DNA from: Bradyrhizobium yuanmingense
GTDB lineage: Bacteria; Pseudomonadota; Alphaproteobacteria; Rhizobiales; Xanthobacteraceae
NCBI RefSeq assembly: GCF_029167105.1
Contig: NZ_JARFML010000013.1
Location: forward strand, 171,116 to 235,115
DNA: 64,000 nt
Reading direction: 5' to 3'
The position numbers were made by a program, and so were the translations under genes. This document shows, piece after piece, positions 7,831 to 16,690 of this stretch. Below the pieces are notes generated by a model. The model saw nothing but the letters and a program-made list of their open reading frames with translations, made no database searches and was not told where the DNA came from. Within the stretch, counting starts at the first letter, position 1. Each line of letters opens with the position of its first letter.

Positions 7831-9159
7831 TCAGATGGCGGAGATGTCCAGCTTCGAGCCGTCGACCAGACGCGACAGCCGGAACGGTGTAGGATCGACG
7901 CAAGGCGTGTCGTTGACGACAAGGTCTGCGGCCAGATAGCCGAGCCCCGGGCCCAGACCGAAACCATGACCCGAGCAGCCCGCCGCGAGGACGAGGCCTT
8001 TCACCCCATCCACCTGCGACACCACAGGCACCGCGTCCGGCGTGCAATCGACGAAGCCGCCCCAGGCGCTATCGATCTTGATTTCGCCGAGTTGAGGGAA
8101 GGTTTTCCGGACACTCTCCACCACTTGGCTCACCAGCCATTTCAAGGGCGGAGGATCCAGCACGCGATTCCGTTCGAAGATCCGATCATCGTTGGTCAGC
8201 AGGGCCGACATTGAATCCGGCCCCGACACGAACGAGTGGCCGACGCCGAGCCTGACGTTCTTCAGGCGACGCAAGAATTGCGGCATGAATTCCCGGCTAT
8301 ACCTGATAGCCTGAGGCGTAATCTCGAGGTTCGCCTTGCCGCTGATCGCAAGCGTATAGCTGCCGTCCAGTCGACGCGTGATGGTGCAGTAGGGTGTGGA
8401 GACCGCCTCGCCTATGTTAATTGTCGGGGTAGAACGCAGCGCGGTCTGCCGGATGCTCGCTTGGGGGAAACTGATGCCGAGCGGCCGAAGGAAGCGCGAG
8501 GACCAGGCGCCGGCGGCGCACAGCACCGCGCTGGTTCTGATGTAGCCCTTCTCCGTGTGCACGCCAGCAATCTTGCCGTTGGCCAAGTCGAGCGCCCGCG
8601 CGGCGCATCCTTGGTGGATTGTGGCGCCCAGAGTTCTGGCCGCTTCGGCGATAGCCGGCGCAGCGAGCGCGGGTTCGGCCTTGCCGTCCCGCTCCGAATA
8701 GGTCCCGCCCACCCATTTGTCGCGCGCTTCCGGGACGCGCTCGGCCACCTCCGCCCGGCTCAGCACGCGCGTGTCGACGTCGTACTCCCTGGCGATCTCG
8801 CGCCACTTTTCCCAGCCGGCGAGCACAGCCTCGTCGTGGGTCGCATAGACGAGACCGCAGCGACGAAATCCGAGGTCCCGATTAATATCGCGCGTGAGCT
8901 CGTCCCACAGCCGCATGGACAGCACGGAGAGCGGCAGTTCGCGCCGGTCGCGGTTCTGCTGGCGGCACCAACCCCAGTTTCGGCTCGATTGTTCACAGGC
9001 GACGTGGCCCTTCTCGAGCAGCGCCACAGAGAGGCCGCGCCTTGCCAGGTAGTAGGCGGCCGTAGAGCCGAGAATGCCGCCGCCGACGATGACGACGTCC
9101 GCCTCGGCGGGAAGACGCTCATCGCTGTGAATGCGCTCGACGTGGGGCGACATGTCCAC
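7831..9159 (-). CDS. FAD-dependent amino-acid/amine oxidoreductase (DadA/PuuB-like), paralog A
   Basis: This is a DAO-fold flavoprotein of 442 residues. The FAD dinucleotide motif is VVIVGGGILGSTAAYYLA (about 22-39), followed by the striking block NWGWCRQQNRD (61-71). The C-terminal FAD-contacting loop is AAGCSGHGFGLGPG. The same blocks occur in the gene at 20719-22044, so the two are paralogs. Members oxidise D-amino acids, N-methyl amino acids or gamma-glutamyl-polyamines. A neighbouring racemase, aldehyde dehydrogenase and D-threonine-aldolase-like gene point to an amine or D-amino-acid substrate. Confidence 0.88.
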   Translation of the reverse strand: MDMSPHVERIHSDERLPAEADVVIVGGGILGSTAAYYLARRGLSVALLEKGHVACEQSSRNWGWCRQQNRDRRELPLSVLSMRLWDELTRDINRDLGFRRCGLVYATHDEAVLAGWEKWREIAREYDVDTRVLSRAEVAERVPEARDKWVGGTYSERDGKAEPALAAPAIAEAARTLGATIHQGCAARALDLANGKIAGVHTEKGYIRTSAVLCAAGAWSSRFLRPLGISFPQASIRQTALRSTPTINIGEAVSTPYCTITRRLDGSYTLAISGKANLEITPQAIRYSREFMPQFLRRLKNVRLGVGHSFVSGPDSMSALLTNDDRIFERNRVLDPPPLKWLVSQVVESVRKTFPQLGEIKIDSAWGGFVDCTPDAVPVVSQVDGVKGLVLAAGCSGHGFGLGPGLGYLAADLVVNDTPCVDPTPFRLSRLVDGSKLDISAI

Positions 9160-9565
9160 CGAACCTCGGCTGCCAGGAATGCGGAAGCAAAGTTCCGATC
9201 AACCCTTCATCGCATCGTGCGCGCAACAGAATGTGCTGAAATCATCTAGAACTTCGCAAGATGCTCGGGTTTTTGAGCGCTTGATTGATACGAGCTGCTC
9301 AAGCGCTATCGAATCCCAGTTCGGCGCAGGGGGCGGCGCGACTGCTCGCCCGTTGGATCGCACTCGACGGCGTTTAGAAACTCCCGTTTGCGTCGCGATG
9401 GTCGGCGACGCGAAATAGCGGCATCGGAACGTCGACGCCAATGTCGTCGCCTTTGATGAGCGCGACGAAGGGGCCTTTGGCATGTCCCAATCAGTCTTGT
9501 TACAGGTGCTGCAATCGAAGGTTTTCGAGGATGGCGAACCATTTGCAGCCTCTCCCACCTGGTCC
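9160..9565. other. Intergenic region between FAD oxidoreductase A and the racemase
   Basis: No intact gene is visible. On the minus strand a stretch around 9380-9490 reads like protein (GHAKGPFVALIKGDDIGVD) but is interrupted by stops on both sides. It may be the last trace of a lost gene. It probably also carries the promoter for the minus-strand oxidoreductase. Confidence 0.35.
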
Positions 9566-10246
9566 CTATCGCTGCTCTAAACGCCGTTTCACGTTTTCAA
9601 CCCCAAGCACGGGGCTTGTCAGAACTGGAAGACTGTGGGCCGTGCCCCGCACTGCACGAGCCATCGAGGCCTGCGCAAAAACGACCACATCAACCTTCTG
9701 CGACAGCCCTTCGAGAGCTTGACGGATCTGCGCGTCATGGGCTTCGACGTCCCCATCGGCGAGGAGTTGAAACGCTCCCTCAACAAGCACATGGTCGATC
9801 GCTATCGCCTTGCCCGCCTCGCATGCCTGGCGCTTCAGCAAATCCACTGTCGGCACCAGCGTTGTGGATAAGGTCGCTAGGACGCCTATGCGGTTTCCAA
9901 GCTCTACAGCGGCTTTGGCCATACCTTCATCAATACGGAACAGCGGCACAGGGCAGAGCGCCACAATGGCATCGACTGCCGGTCCGAGAGTCGAGCATGT
10001 GACGACAACCGCATCTGCCCCGGCGTCGGCTGCCGACCATACGTAGGTCGCGAGCCTCCGTTTCGTCAAATCGGAGAGCGACCCGCACTCAATGGTGTTT
10101 CTCAAGAGGCTCTCGTCGAGGATCGCGAACGGCTTCCAATCGGGCAAATGTTTTTTGGCGAGGCCCTCGAACTCGGAAACGACGCCGGAAACCGTATGGA
10201 TGAACGCCACCGTTTTGGCGGAACCTCTCGTACTTTGAACTGACAT
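9566..10246 (-). CDS. Aspartate/glutamate racemase family protein
   Basis: This cytoplasmic enzyme of 226 residues is in the Asp/Glu/hydantoin racemase superfamily. The first catalytic-cysteine region is VVVTCSTLGPA (about 77-87). The second half has VVVFAQASMARA, where the usual second cysteine is replaced by alanine. That weakens a true two-cysteine racemase assignment. The start at 10246 has GGAAA upstream and removes an unconserved 22-residue extension. It lies between the FAD oxidoreductase and the aldehyde dehydrogenase on the same strand, consistent with amino-acid or hydantoin metabolism. Confidence 0.8.
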   Translation of the reverse strand: MSVQSTRGSAKTVAFIHTVSGVVSEFEGLAKKHLPDWKPFAILDESLLRNTIECGSLSDLTKRRLATYVWSAADAGADAVVVTCSTLGPAVDAIVALCPVPLFRIDEGMAKAAVELGNRIGVLATLSTTLVPTVDLLKRQACEAGKAIAIDHVLVEGAFQLLADGDVEAHDAQIRQALEGLSQKVDVVVFAQASMARAVRGTAHSLPVLTSPVLGVENVKRRLEQR

Positions 10247-10449
10247 ATATAATTTCCATCTAGTCGCTGAGCGCTGAGTTGGCGGAAATGGATGTTTGGA
10301 CCAGTTGTTCAACCTGTGCAGCGTGAGAACCCGCTTCTGGCGGAGTTCAGCAGATGCTTAGAAGTTTCTTCTTCCTCGCCTCCGCAAACGGCGATCTCCA
10401 GGTCTTGGACTGCAATACCTGGCCGTGATTTGCCGGAAGGATTGCAGCA

Positions 10450-10584
10450 TAGCTTTGGGGGGACGTCCGGATACGGTCCCCAGGTCGGAATGCGGTTATA
10501 GATCGTGTCGGCGCCTTCGGCGCGGGACAGGATGTTGTTGCGGCGGCAGGCGCGCTCCATTGCGTTGTGAACGACGGCCGGAAC
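10450..10584 (-). pseudogene. Remnant of a haloacid dehalogenase-type HAD gene
   Basis: The minus strand encodes VVHNAMERACRRN and then TWGPYPDVP. This is clearly the same stretch as VVHNALERACKRN...TWGPHPDVP in the intact HAD protein at 24380-25069. No catalytic N-terminal aspartate motif or C-terminal half survives in any frame nearby. Only about 45 residues are recognisable between 10247 and 10674. It marks an ancestral second copy of the HAD gene within the duplicated module. Confidence 0.7.
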
Positions 10585-10674
10585 GTTCTTCGGGGGTGAA
10601 GACGCATCATCAAATAACCGGCCGATCGCAGCGCAGACCAGTTTTGCGCGGTGCCAAGCAGATGTTGCCAGCAT

Positions 10675-12138
10675 TCATCGGTAAAATCCGAGGACGGCCT
10701 TCGTCTCGAGATACTCCTCCATGCCCTCGATGCCGTATTCGCGGCCGTTCCCGGAGCGCTTGTAGCCGCCAAAAGGTGCGTTGGGGTCCCAGTCGGGATA
10801 ATTGAGATGCACTTGGCCCGACTGAATCTGATGGGCGACCGCCCGTACCGTCTCCATATCGGTGCCCTGCACGTGCGCGCCGAGGCCGTAGACAGTGTCA
10901 TTGGCGATCGCGATCGCCTCGTCCACGGTGTCGTAGGAAATGATCGACAGCACCGGGCCGAATATCTCCTCCTGCGCGATCCTCATGTCGGGACGGACGT
11001 TCGAGAAGATGGTCGGCCGCGCATAGAAGCCAATCCGAAGATCGCCGGGCCGCCCGGGCCCGCCGATGACGAGCTTGGCGCCTTCTTCCAGGCCGACACC
11101 GATCATGGCCTGGACTCGCTCGAATTGTGGACGGTTCGCAATCGGACCATGAGTCGTTCTTTCCGCAAGGGGATCGCCGACCACCATTTCTGAAGCGGCC
11201 GCTGCCGCCAAAGTCTCGACTTCTTCCATGTGCGAGCGAGACACGAGCATACGCGCCGGTGCGCTGCAGGATTGGCCGAGATTGCGGAAGGCGGCGCCGA
11301 CGCCGAGCGGAACAGCACGGCTGAGATCGGCGTCCGGCAAGATGATATTCGGCGACTTGCCGCCGAGCTCCTGGGCAACGCGCTTGACGGTGGGCGCCGC
11401 CGCTTGCGCAACGAGAACGCCGGCCCGCGTCGAGCCGGTGATCGAGATCATGTCGACCTCTGGATGCGACGCCAGAGCGGCGCCAACGATCGGACCTGTC
11501 CCATTGACGAGGTTAAAGACGCCGGGCGGACAATCCGCATTGTCCATCAACTCCGCGAATAGCAAAGCGCTCAGCGGCGACAGCTCACTCGGCTTTAACA
11601 CTACCGTACAGCCTGCTGCGAGCGCCGGACCGACCTTGGCTGTGATTTGATAGAGAGGCCAATTCCATGGCGTTATAAGGCCGCAGACGCCGATTGGCTC
11701 GCGCATAATCGCGGTGCTGCCGCGCGCGGCGAGGAAAGGATAATTCGCGAGATTTTCGCGGGCGACGCGGATATGTTCGGCGGCCAACGGCACCTGAGCG
11801 CGACGCGCGTAGCTAATCGCAGCTCCCATCTCGCAGGTAAGCGCCTGCGCGAACAGCTCCAGGCGCTCAAGAAGCAAAGCGCGAATCCGGTCGAGCAGCG
11901 CCGCTCTCTCAGCGGGCCGTGTCGCGGACCAGCCGGCGAAGGCTCGTCTGGCGGCTGCGACGGCGCAGTCCACGTCATCGTCATCGCCGAGCGCGACGTC
12001 AGCAATCGGCTGCTCCGTCGCCGGATTGACCACGGTTGCTGTTGCCGCGACTGATCCGATCGGCTTCCGCCATTCTCCGTCGATGTAAAATTTTCCGAGG
12101 AGGCCAGCTTCCGTCAGGTGTCGAAGAGGCGAGGTCAT
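10675..12138 (-). CDS. NAD(P)-dependent aldehyde dehydrogenase
   Basis: This is a complete ALDH of 487 residues. It shows the cofactor/oxyanion region TPWNWPLYQ (about 156-164), LKPSELSPLS, SITGSTRAG, catalytic Glu257 in AQELGGKSP, and catalytic Cys291 in LGQSCSAPARM. The C-terminal dimerisation motif is PFGGYKRSGNGREYG. I chose the start at 12138, with AAAGGAT upstream, over a longer frame that overlaps the upstream gene. It probably oxidises the aldehyde made by the neighbouring amine oxidoreductase. A second ALDH (gabD type, 25184-26641) belongs to the parallel module. Confidence 0.92.
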   Translation of the reverse strand: MTSPLRHLTEAGLLGKFYIDGEWRKPIGSVAATATVVNPATEQPIADVALGDDDDVDCAVAAARRAFAGWSATRPAERAALLDRIRALLLERLELFAQALTCEMGAAISYARRAQVPLAAEHIRVARENLANYPFLAARGSTAIMREPIGVCGLITPWNWPLYQITAKVGPALAAGCTVVLKPSELSPLSALLFAELMDNADCPPGVFNLVNGTGPIVGAALASHPEVDMISITGSTRAGVLVAQAAAPTVKRVAQELGGKSPNIILPDADLSRAVPLGVGAAFRNLGQSCSAPARMLVSRSHMEEVETLAAAAASEMVVGDPLAERTTHGPIANRPQFERVQAMIGVGLEEGAKLVIGGPGRPGDLRIGFYARPTIFSNVRPDMRIAQEEIFGPVLSIISYDTVDEAIAIANDTVYGLGAHVQGTDMETVRAVAHQIQSGQVHLNYPDWDPNAPFGGYKRSGNGREYGIEGMEEYLETKAVLGFYR

Positions 12139-12160
12139 TGGAAGCGATCCTTTCGGCGGC

Positions 12161-13345
12161 CTACCAGCCGCGCATCCGGGGCCATCGCGCTTCGATCGCC
12201 TCGCTGCCGGCGGACACGACGTTGTACAACTCGTGTTGCGAGGCCGTCGCACAGGCGTGATTGGGGAGAATCCTGACCTTCGCGCCGATCGGAAGATCGG
12301 GCAAAGCGCCCGACGACCCGGGCCTGATGGCGAGGATGCCGTGCTCCTGGCTCGCTTGCGAAACGATCAGGTCCGGATAGACCTTGCCGGCCACGTCACA
12401 GACCAGACCATATCCCTGGTCGACCCGCTGCGCCGCGGTGCCGCGGTCGCGCGAGAGCGCCATCCAGCCCGCATCGACCAAAATCCAACCCTTCTCAGAC
12501 TTGGTGCCGATCACGGTAGCGAGCACCGAGATGGCGATGTCCTCCGTCGTACAGACACCAACACCGTGCATGACCAAGTCGAAGAACATGTAGACGCCCG
12601 CCCGCATTTCTGTGACGCCGGTCAGGTCTTCGGCGAAATGCGCTGTCGGCGTCGAGCCGACGCTCACAATTGGGCATTGGTGCCCGGCTGCCCGCAAGGC
12701 CTCCGCGGCGGCAACCGCCACCGCTCTCTCATTCTCCGCGGCCGTGACGAGAGCCTCGGGCGTGAAGAGGCTGTAGGATTCGCCGGCATGGGTAAGAACG
12801 CCGGCAAGCTTGACGCCGGCCTCGCCTAGCGCGACCGCGACAGCAATGAGCTTTGGATTGTTCGCGGTCAACCCGCCGCGGTGACCATCGCAGTCGATCT
12901 CGATGAACGCGGTCGGTGTCACACCAGCGGCACGACCGGCGGCGCCGAGCATTCTTGCCTGCTCCGGCGAATCGAGCAGTACTTTAAGGTCAACGCCTGC
13001 TTTGCGCAGACGCATCGCTCTTTCAGCTGTGTGGGGCGCCAGACCCACCGCATAAGTCATGTCGCGAAAACCGTGCCGCGCGAAGTAATCGGCTTCGGCC
13101 AGGGTAGAGACAGTAATCGGCCCCGATCCGGACGGATAGGCGCGCCGGGCCACATCAATCGATTTCGCGGTTTTCATGTGAGGACGCAGCACGACGCCCC
13201 GCTCGGCCATGCGGGAGGACAGGCGGGTGAGATTGCGATCGAGCCGATGCTCGTCGAGCAGGAGTGCCGGCGTTGCCAATGTGCCGATCGTTGCGGCCGC
13301 CTCGCCGTTCTGGTGATCCGCCCCGCTCGTCTCCTCGCGTCGCAC
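12161..13345 (-). CDS. D-threonine aldolase / D-serine dehydratase family PLP enzyme
   Basis: This fold-type III PLP enzyme (alanine-racemase N-terminal barrel) has 394 residues. The PLP lysine is in RPHMKTAKS (Lys58). GSTPTAHFA is typical of the phosphate-binding region. The C-terminal PNHACAT supplies the His363/Cys365 metal pair seen in D-serine dehydratases and D-threonine aldolases. Products would be pyruvate or 2-oxobutyrate plus ammonia, or glycine plus an aldehyde. It lies 22 bases upstream of the ALDH gene, which suggests the ALDH could consume an aldehyde released by an aldolase reaction. The two activities cannot be separated by eye. Confidence 0.87.
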   Translation of the reverse strand: MRREETSGADHQNGEAAATIGTLATPALLLDEHRLDRNLTRLSSRMAERGVVLRPHMKTAKSIDVARRAYPSGSGPITVSTLAEADYFARHGFRDMTYAVGLAPHTAERAMRLRKAGVDLKVLLDSPEQARMLGAAGRAAGVTPTAFIEIDCDGHRGGLTANNPKLIAVAVALGEAGVKLAGVLTHAGESYSLFTPEALVTAAENERAVAVAAAEALRAAGHQCPIVSVGSTPTAHFAEDLTGVTEMRAGVYMFFDLVMHGVGVCTTEDIAISVLATVIGTKSEKGWILVDAGWMALSRDRGTAAQRVDQGYGLVCDVAGKVYPDLIVSQASQEHGILAIRPGSSGALPDLPIGAKVRILPNHACATASQHELYNVVSAGSEAIEARWPRMRGW

Positions 13346-13356
13346 GTCGATGTCTC

Positions 13357-14229
13357 CTAGCCGAACGACTGATTGGGAATCGCAAACACGCGCGCCGGCC
13401 CGCGCGATAGCGCCGGCGTGCCCAGGATCATGGTGGTGGCATCGCCGACCTGCTCCAGGCCGATGCCTTCAAGCCAATCCCCGAGTTGCGATGTGGCAGA
13501 GGTGTCGATGCGGACAAAAACACTGCCGAGCCGCGCGAGCGCAGCCTCGATCAGCGCCTGCGCATCGGTCGCGGTTTCGGCGACGACAGGACCGATGACA
13601 TGCCCGCGGCCGAACAGCCGGGAAATGGCGTAGCCGCGGGCCGTGCCGTCGCGCTGCAGGACATAGCCATCACCGCTTTTGAGCAGCTTTTCGAGCATGT
13701 GTCGTCTCTCCAAGCCCGTAGCGTCGCGATCGAGTCGCATGATCGCCTCGAAATCCGAGGCAGCCATCGGCCTGACGAGCCCCGGCGGCGGCTCATGGCG
13801 TCCTCTGGGAAGTCCCTGATGCTGGTGGATGACCCCGACGGGGACGAAACCGCGCCGCTGGTAAAGCGCCTGGCCTTCGGCGGTCGAATTCAGCGCAATG
13901 CTTCGTGGACGCGCGGACGTCAACAACGCATCCATGAGCCGGGCCCCATAGCCACGGCCCTGAGCAGTCTTCGCGACGATGATCATACCAGCGGAAGCAC
14001 GGGTCTCGCCATACGGCCACCATGCCGCGGTCCCGATCACCGTCCCAGCGCGCTCCAGAACAAAGCCTTGGCCCAGCTGTAGCGCGACATCCCAATCTTC
14101 GAGCCGATAGGGCCAGGACATTTCCTGCGAGAGCTTCAGGGCGCCTTCCAGATGCGACTTGGCGAACGGAACCAGCACCGCGGCTCGATCGTCGCGATCT
14201 CCGGCCTTGTAGGCTGCGGGCTTCATCAT
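13357..14229 (-). CDS. Tandem GNAT-domain N-acetyltransferase, paralog A
   Basis: The protein has two GNAT-like halves in 290 residues. The first carries the acetyl-CoA loop AKTAQGRGYGARLMDALL and LYQRRGFVPVG. The second contains FGRGHVIGPVVAE. The gene at 28493-29371 has the same architecture and the matching FGRGHVIGPIVA block, so the two are paralogs. It sits 11 bases upstream of the D-threonine-aldolase-like gene on the same strand. Linkage to D-amino-acid genes suggests acetylation of an amine or D-amino acid intermediate. The start MMK at 14229 is the most reasonable, though its ribosome site is weak. Confidence 0.82.
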   Translation of the reverse strand: MMKPAAYKAGDRDDRAAVLVPFAKSHLEGALKLSQEMSWPYRLEDWDVALQLGQGFVLERAGTVIGTAAWWPYGETRASAGMIIVAKTAQGRGYGARLMDALLTSARPRSIALNSTAEGQALYQRRGFVPVGVIHQHQGLPRGRHEPPPGLVRPMAASDFEAIMRLDRDATGLERRHMLEKLLKSGDGYVLQRDGTARGYAISRLFGRGHVIGPVVAETATDAQALIEAALARLGSVFVRIDTSATSQLGDWLEGIGLEQVGDATTMILGTPALSRGPARVFAIPNQSFG

Positions 14230-14505
14230 TGGTCGACGTTTCTCTTGCTCGCGGTACTTGTCGCCAGGACCTGATTGACGGTGAGGGCCACCTGATCCTC
14301 GCATCGTCCGCACTGTACGTTGCACCAGACAGCATTACACAATTGGACTGGAGCAAAGTTCGGCATAGAATTTCATTGTTCGTGGCTCGAGGCGGCCAAT
14401 CTGCGGTCAGCGGCGGGCGCGCCAAGACGCCGTTCGAAGGCGGGCCGTCAGAGCTGCCGCGGCGCGGAGTTCGAAAGTCGGCGTCATACTTACCCCCAAT
14501 CGTCG

Positions 14506-14736
14506 CTAGGGCGCCATTTCGGCGATCATCATGGGGATTTCTCCACGTAGCATACGCAACATGCGCTCGAAGTGACCCGGATCGTGTGGCTTTAAGAGCG
14601 TAGCTTTGCGGGGCAGATATAAGTCCCAAAGGCGCGACAGCAAAAACCGAAACGCCGCAGCGCGCTGCATCGCCGGAAGTAGCAAGCGTTCCGAGGGAGT
14701 TAGTTTGCTTTTCTCATATCCTGCCGTGCTCAAGCC
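14506..14736 (-). pseudogene. C-terminal remnant of a homoserine-kinase/APH-like phosphotransferase
   Basis: The minus strand ends in a recognisable C-terminus: GYEKSKLTPSERLLLPAMQR, then AAAFRFLLSRLWDLYLPR and HFERMLRMLRGEIPMM. This matches the layout of ThrB-type homoserine kinases (GYxxxRxLTxxE, then LRFxLTRLYD, then PxxYLxxLR). The N-terminal kinase lobe is missing; its place is taken by the end of the permease gene at 14756. The remaining 14230-14505 shows no gene. Confidence 0.5.
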
Positions 14737-14755
14737 GCGGCTTGGCGCGAGCTGA

Positions 14756-15634
14756 TCAGATGTGGTCGTTTCGAACATCGAGGGCATCGCGCAAGCCATC
14801 GCCGATGAAGTTAAAGCTCGTCACTGCGATCGTAATCGCGGCGCCGGGAATGATGGCGAGCCATGGAGCGCTCGCCAGATATTGCTGGGCGCCGTTGAGC
14901 ATGTTGCCCCAGCTCGGCAGCGGCGGCTGAATCCCATAACCTAGAAAGCTGATATAGGCTTCGAGAAGGATCGCGCGGGCAACCGTCAAACTGGCGGCGA
15001 CGATGATCGGGCCCATGGCGTTGGGCAAGATCTCCCTAAACATGATATGCGTTCCGCTCAAGCCGAGCATTCGACTGGCCTGGACAAACTCGCGTTCGCG
15101 TAGCGAGCGAACCTCGGTCTCGACGATGCGGGCAACTTCCATCCATTTCGTGAGCGCAATGATAACCGTGATCATGAGGGGGCTCGGCCGCAAAGCTGCA
15201 GCCAGGGCCAGCACGAGAAAGATCGACGGAAAGGACAGGAACCCATCGACCGTCCGCATCAGGACTGCGCTGATCCAGCCGCCGCGATATCCTGCGACCA
15301 CGCCGACCAGTGCTCCGATCACGATCGATATCAGCATCGCCGAAAATCCCACCAGCAGCGAGATCCGTCCTGCCATCAGCAGTCGAGCCGCCAGGTCACG
15401 TCCGAGCGGATCGGTGCCAAGATAATGATTTCCGGTCATCGGAGGAGCGAAGCGTGCGCGCAAGTCAATGTTGAGAGAGTCATATGGCAGCAGATACGGG
15501 CCCACGACGCATGCCAGCGTCAGCAGCGTGATCATTGCCAGACCCAGCAGCGCCAGGCGATGGTTCATGAAGCGGTATGCCGCGCGGCTGTGCCACCATC
15601 GGCTTGGCGCTGTGCTTACGGCGAGAGCGGTCAT
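14756..15634 (-). CDS. Dipeptide/oligopeptide ABC transporter permease (DppC-like)
   Basis: This inner-membrane permease of 292 residues has about six helices. It has the N-terminal DppC-type region (YLGTDPLGRDLAARLL, about 75-90) and the cytoplasmic EAA-like loop (EREFVQASRMLGLSGTHIMFREILPN) that contacts the ATPase. The start at 15634 has GGAG upstream and follows the DppB-like gene by about 30 bases. It is the last gene of the minus-strand importer operon. The homoserine-kinase-like remnant directly follows, so its downstream flank has been rearranged. Confidence 0.9.
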   Translation of the reverse strand: MTALAVSTAPSRWWHSRAAYRFMNHRLALLGLAMITLLTLACVVGPYLLPYDSLNIDLRARFAPPMTGNHYLGTDPLGRDLAARLLMAGRISLLVGFSAMLISIVIGALVGVVAGYRGGWISAVLMRTVDGFLSFPSIFLVLALAAALRPSPLMITVIIALTKWMEVARIVETEVRSLREREFVQASRMLGLSGTHIMFREILPNAMGPIIVAASLTVARAILLEAYISFLGYGIQPPLPSWGNMLNGAQQYLASAPWLAIIPGAAITIAVTSFNFIGDGLRDALDVRNDHI

Positions 15635-15665
15635 AACGGTCGGCTCCTTGCAGGGCGTTGCGGAT

Positions 15666-16616
15666 TCAAGCCAGACGTATGCGCGGGTCGACAATAGCGA
15701 CGACGATGTCGGCAATCAGGTTTCCGAGAATGACCAGGACGGCGGAGAACATCAGCAGCCCCATCACGACCGGGTAGTCGCTGTAGTTGAGGCTGTCCAG
15801 AAACAGGCGTCCCATTCCCGGCCAGGTAAAGACGGTCTCGGTCACCAATGCGCCGGTCAGAATGCTGGGCAACTGCACTCCGGCCAGCGTGATCATCGGC
15901 AGGAGCGCGTTACCGACGACATGCTTCATCAAGACCCGGCGCTCGCTCACGCCTTTGGCGCGCGCCGTCTTCACGAAATCCTGGCTGATGGCGTCGAGCG
16001 TTGCCGTCCGCATGTAGCGGCTCCAGACCGCCACATGGACCAGCGACAGCACGATGCTCGGCAGGATGAGGTGATGCAGATAGTTCAGCGCCGAGCCGTC
16101 GCCGATCGTGTACATGTTGCCCGCAGGCAACCAGCCCAGCCGCAGCGAGAAGATGTAGATCCCGACGAGCCCGAACCAGAAGGTAGGAATCGACAGTGCG
16201 ACCATGGCTCCGGCGGTCGCCAGATAATCGAACAGGGAATAACGGTGCGTGGCGCCACGAATGCCGATCCAGGTGCCGACCGCTATCGCGATCATCGTCG
16301 ATGTGCCCATGAGAAGGAGCGTGGCAAAGACGTGCCGGCCGATGACCGTCAGCACCGGCGTGCCGCCGCGGAAGGAATGGCCCCAATCACCCTGAACGAG
16401 GCGCCACGCCCAATCGAGATACTGGATCCACAGCGGCCGGTTGAGCCCGAGCTGCTCCTTGATGCGGGCGATATCCGCCTGTGTCATCCCTGGATCGAGC
16501 CCCTGTTGCGACAGGGGGCCGCCCGGGCTGATGCTCAGGATGACGAAGCCGATCATCGAAACGATCACCAGCAGCACGAGGCTCTGCGAAAGACGGCTGA
16601 GCAGGAATGCGCGCAT
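15666..16616 (-). CDS. Dipeptide/oligopeptide ABC transporter permease (DppB-like)
   Basis: This permease has 316 residues. The conserved N-terminus reads RAFLLSRLSQSLVLLVIVSM, and the family's periplasmic block follows (IKEQLGLNRPLWIQYLDW, then GDWGHSF). The EAA loop is QDFVKTARAKGVSERRVLMK. The start ATG at 16616 has GAGG five bases upstream and removes a spurious extension that overlaps the binding-protein gene. It pairs with the DppC-like gene to form the membrane channel. Confidence 0.9.
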   Translation of the reverse strand: MRAFLLSRLSQSLVLLVIVSMIGFVILSISPGGPLSQQGLDPGMTQADIARIKEQLGLNRPLWIQYLDWAWRLVQGDWGHSFRGGTPVLTVIGRHVFATLLLMGTSTMIAIAVGTWIGIRGATHRYSLFDYLATAGAMVALSIPTFWFGLVGIYIFSLRLGWLPAGNMYTIGDGSALNYLHHLILPSIVLSLVHVAVWSRYMRTATLDAISQDFVKTARAKGVSERRVLMKHVVGNALLPMITLAGVQLPSILTGALVTETVFTWPGMGRLFLDSLNYSDYPVVMGLLMFSAVLVILGNLIADIVVAIVDPRIRLA

Positions 16617-16690
16617 TTGGCCCTCAGTAACGTGATAGTGCCATTGGATGGCCGCCGGCCTTCCCGAAAGTTGAGCGGCGGCCGCCGTGC

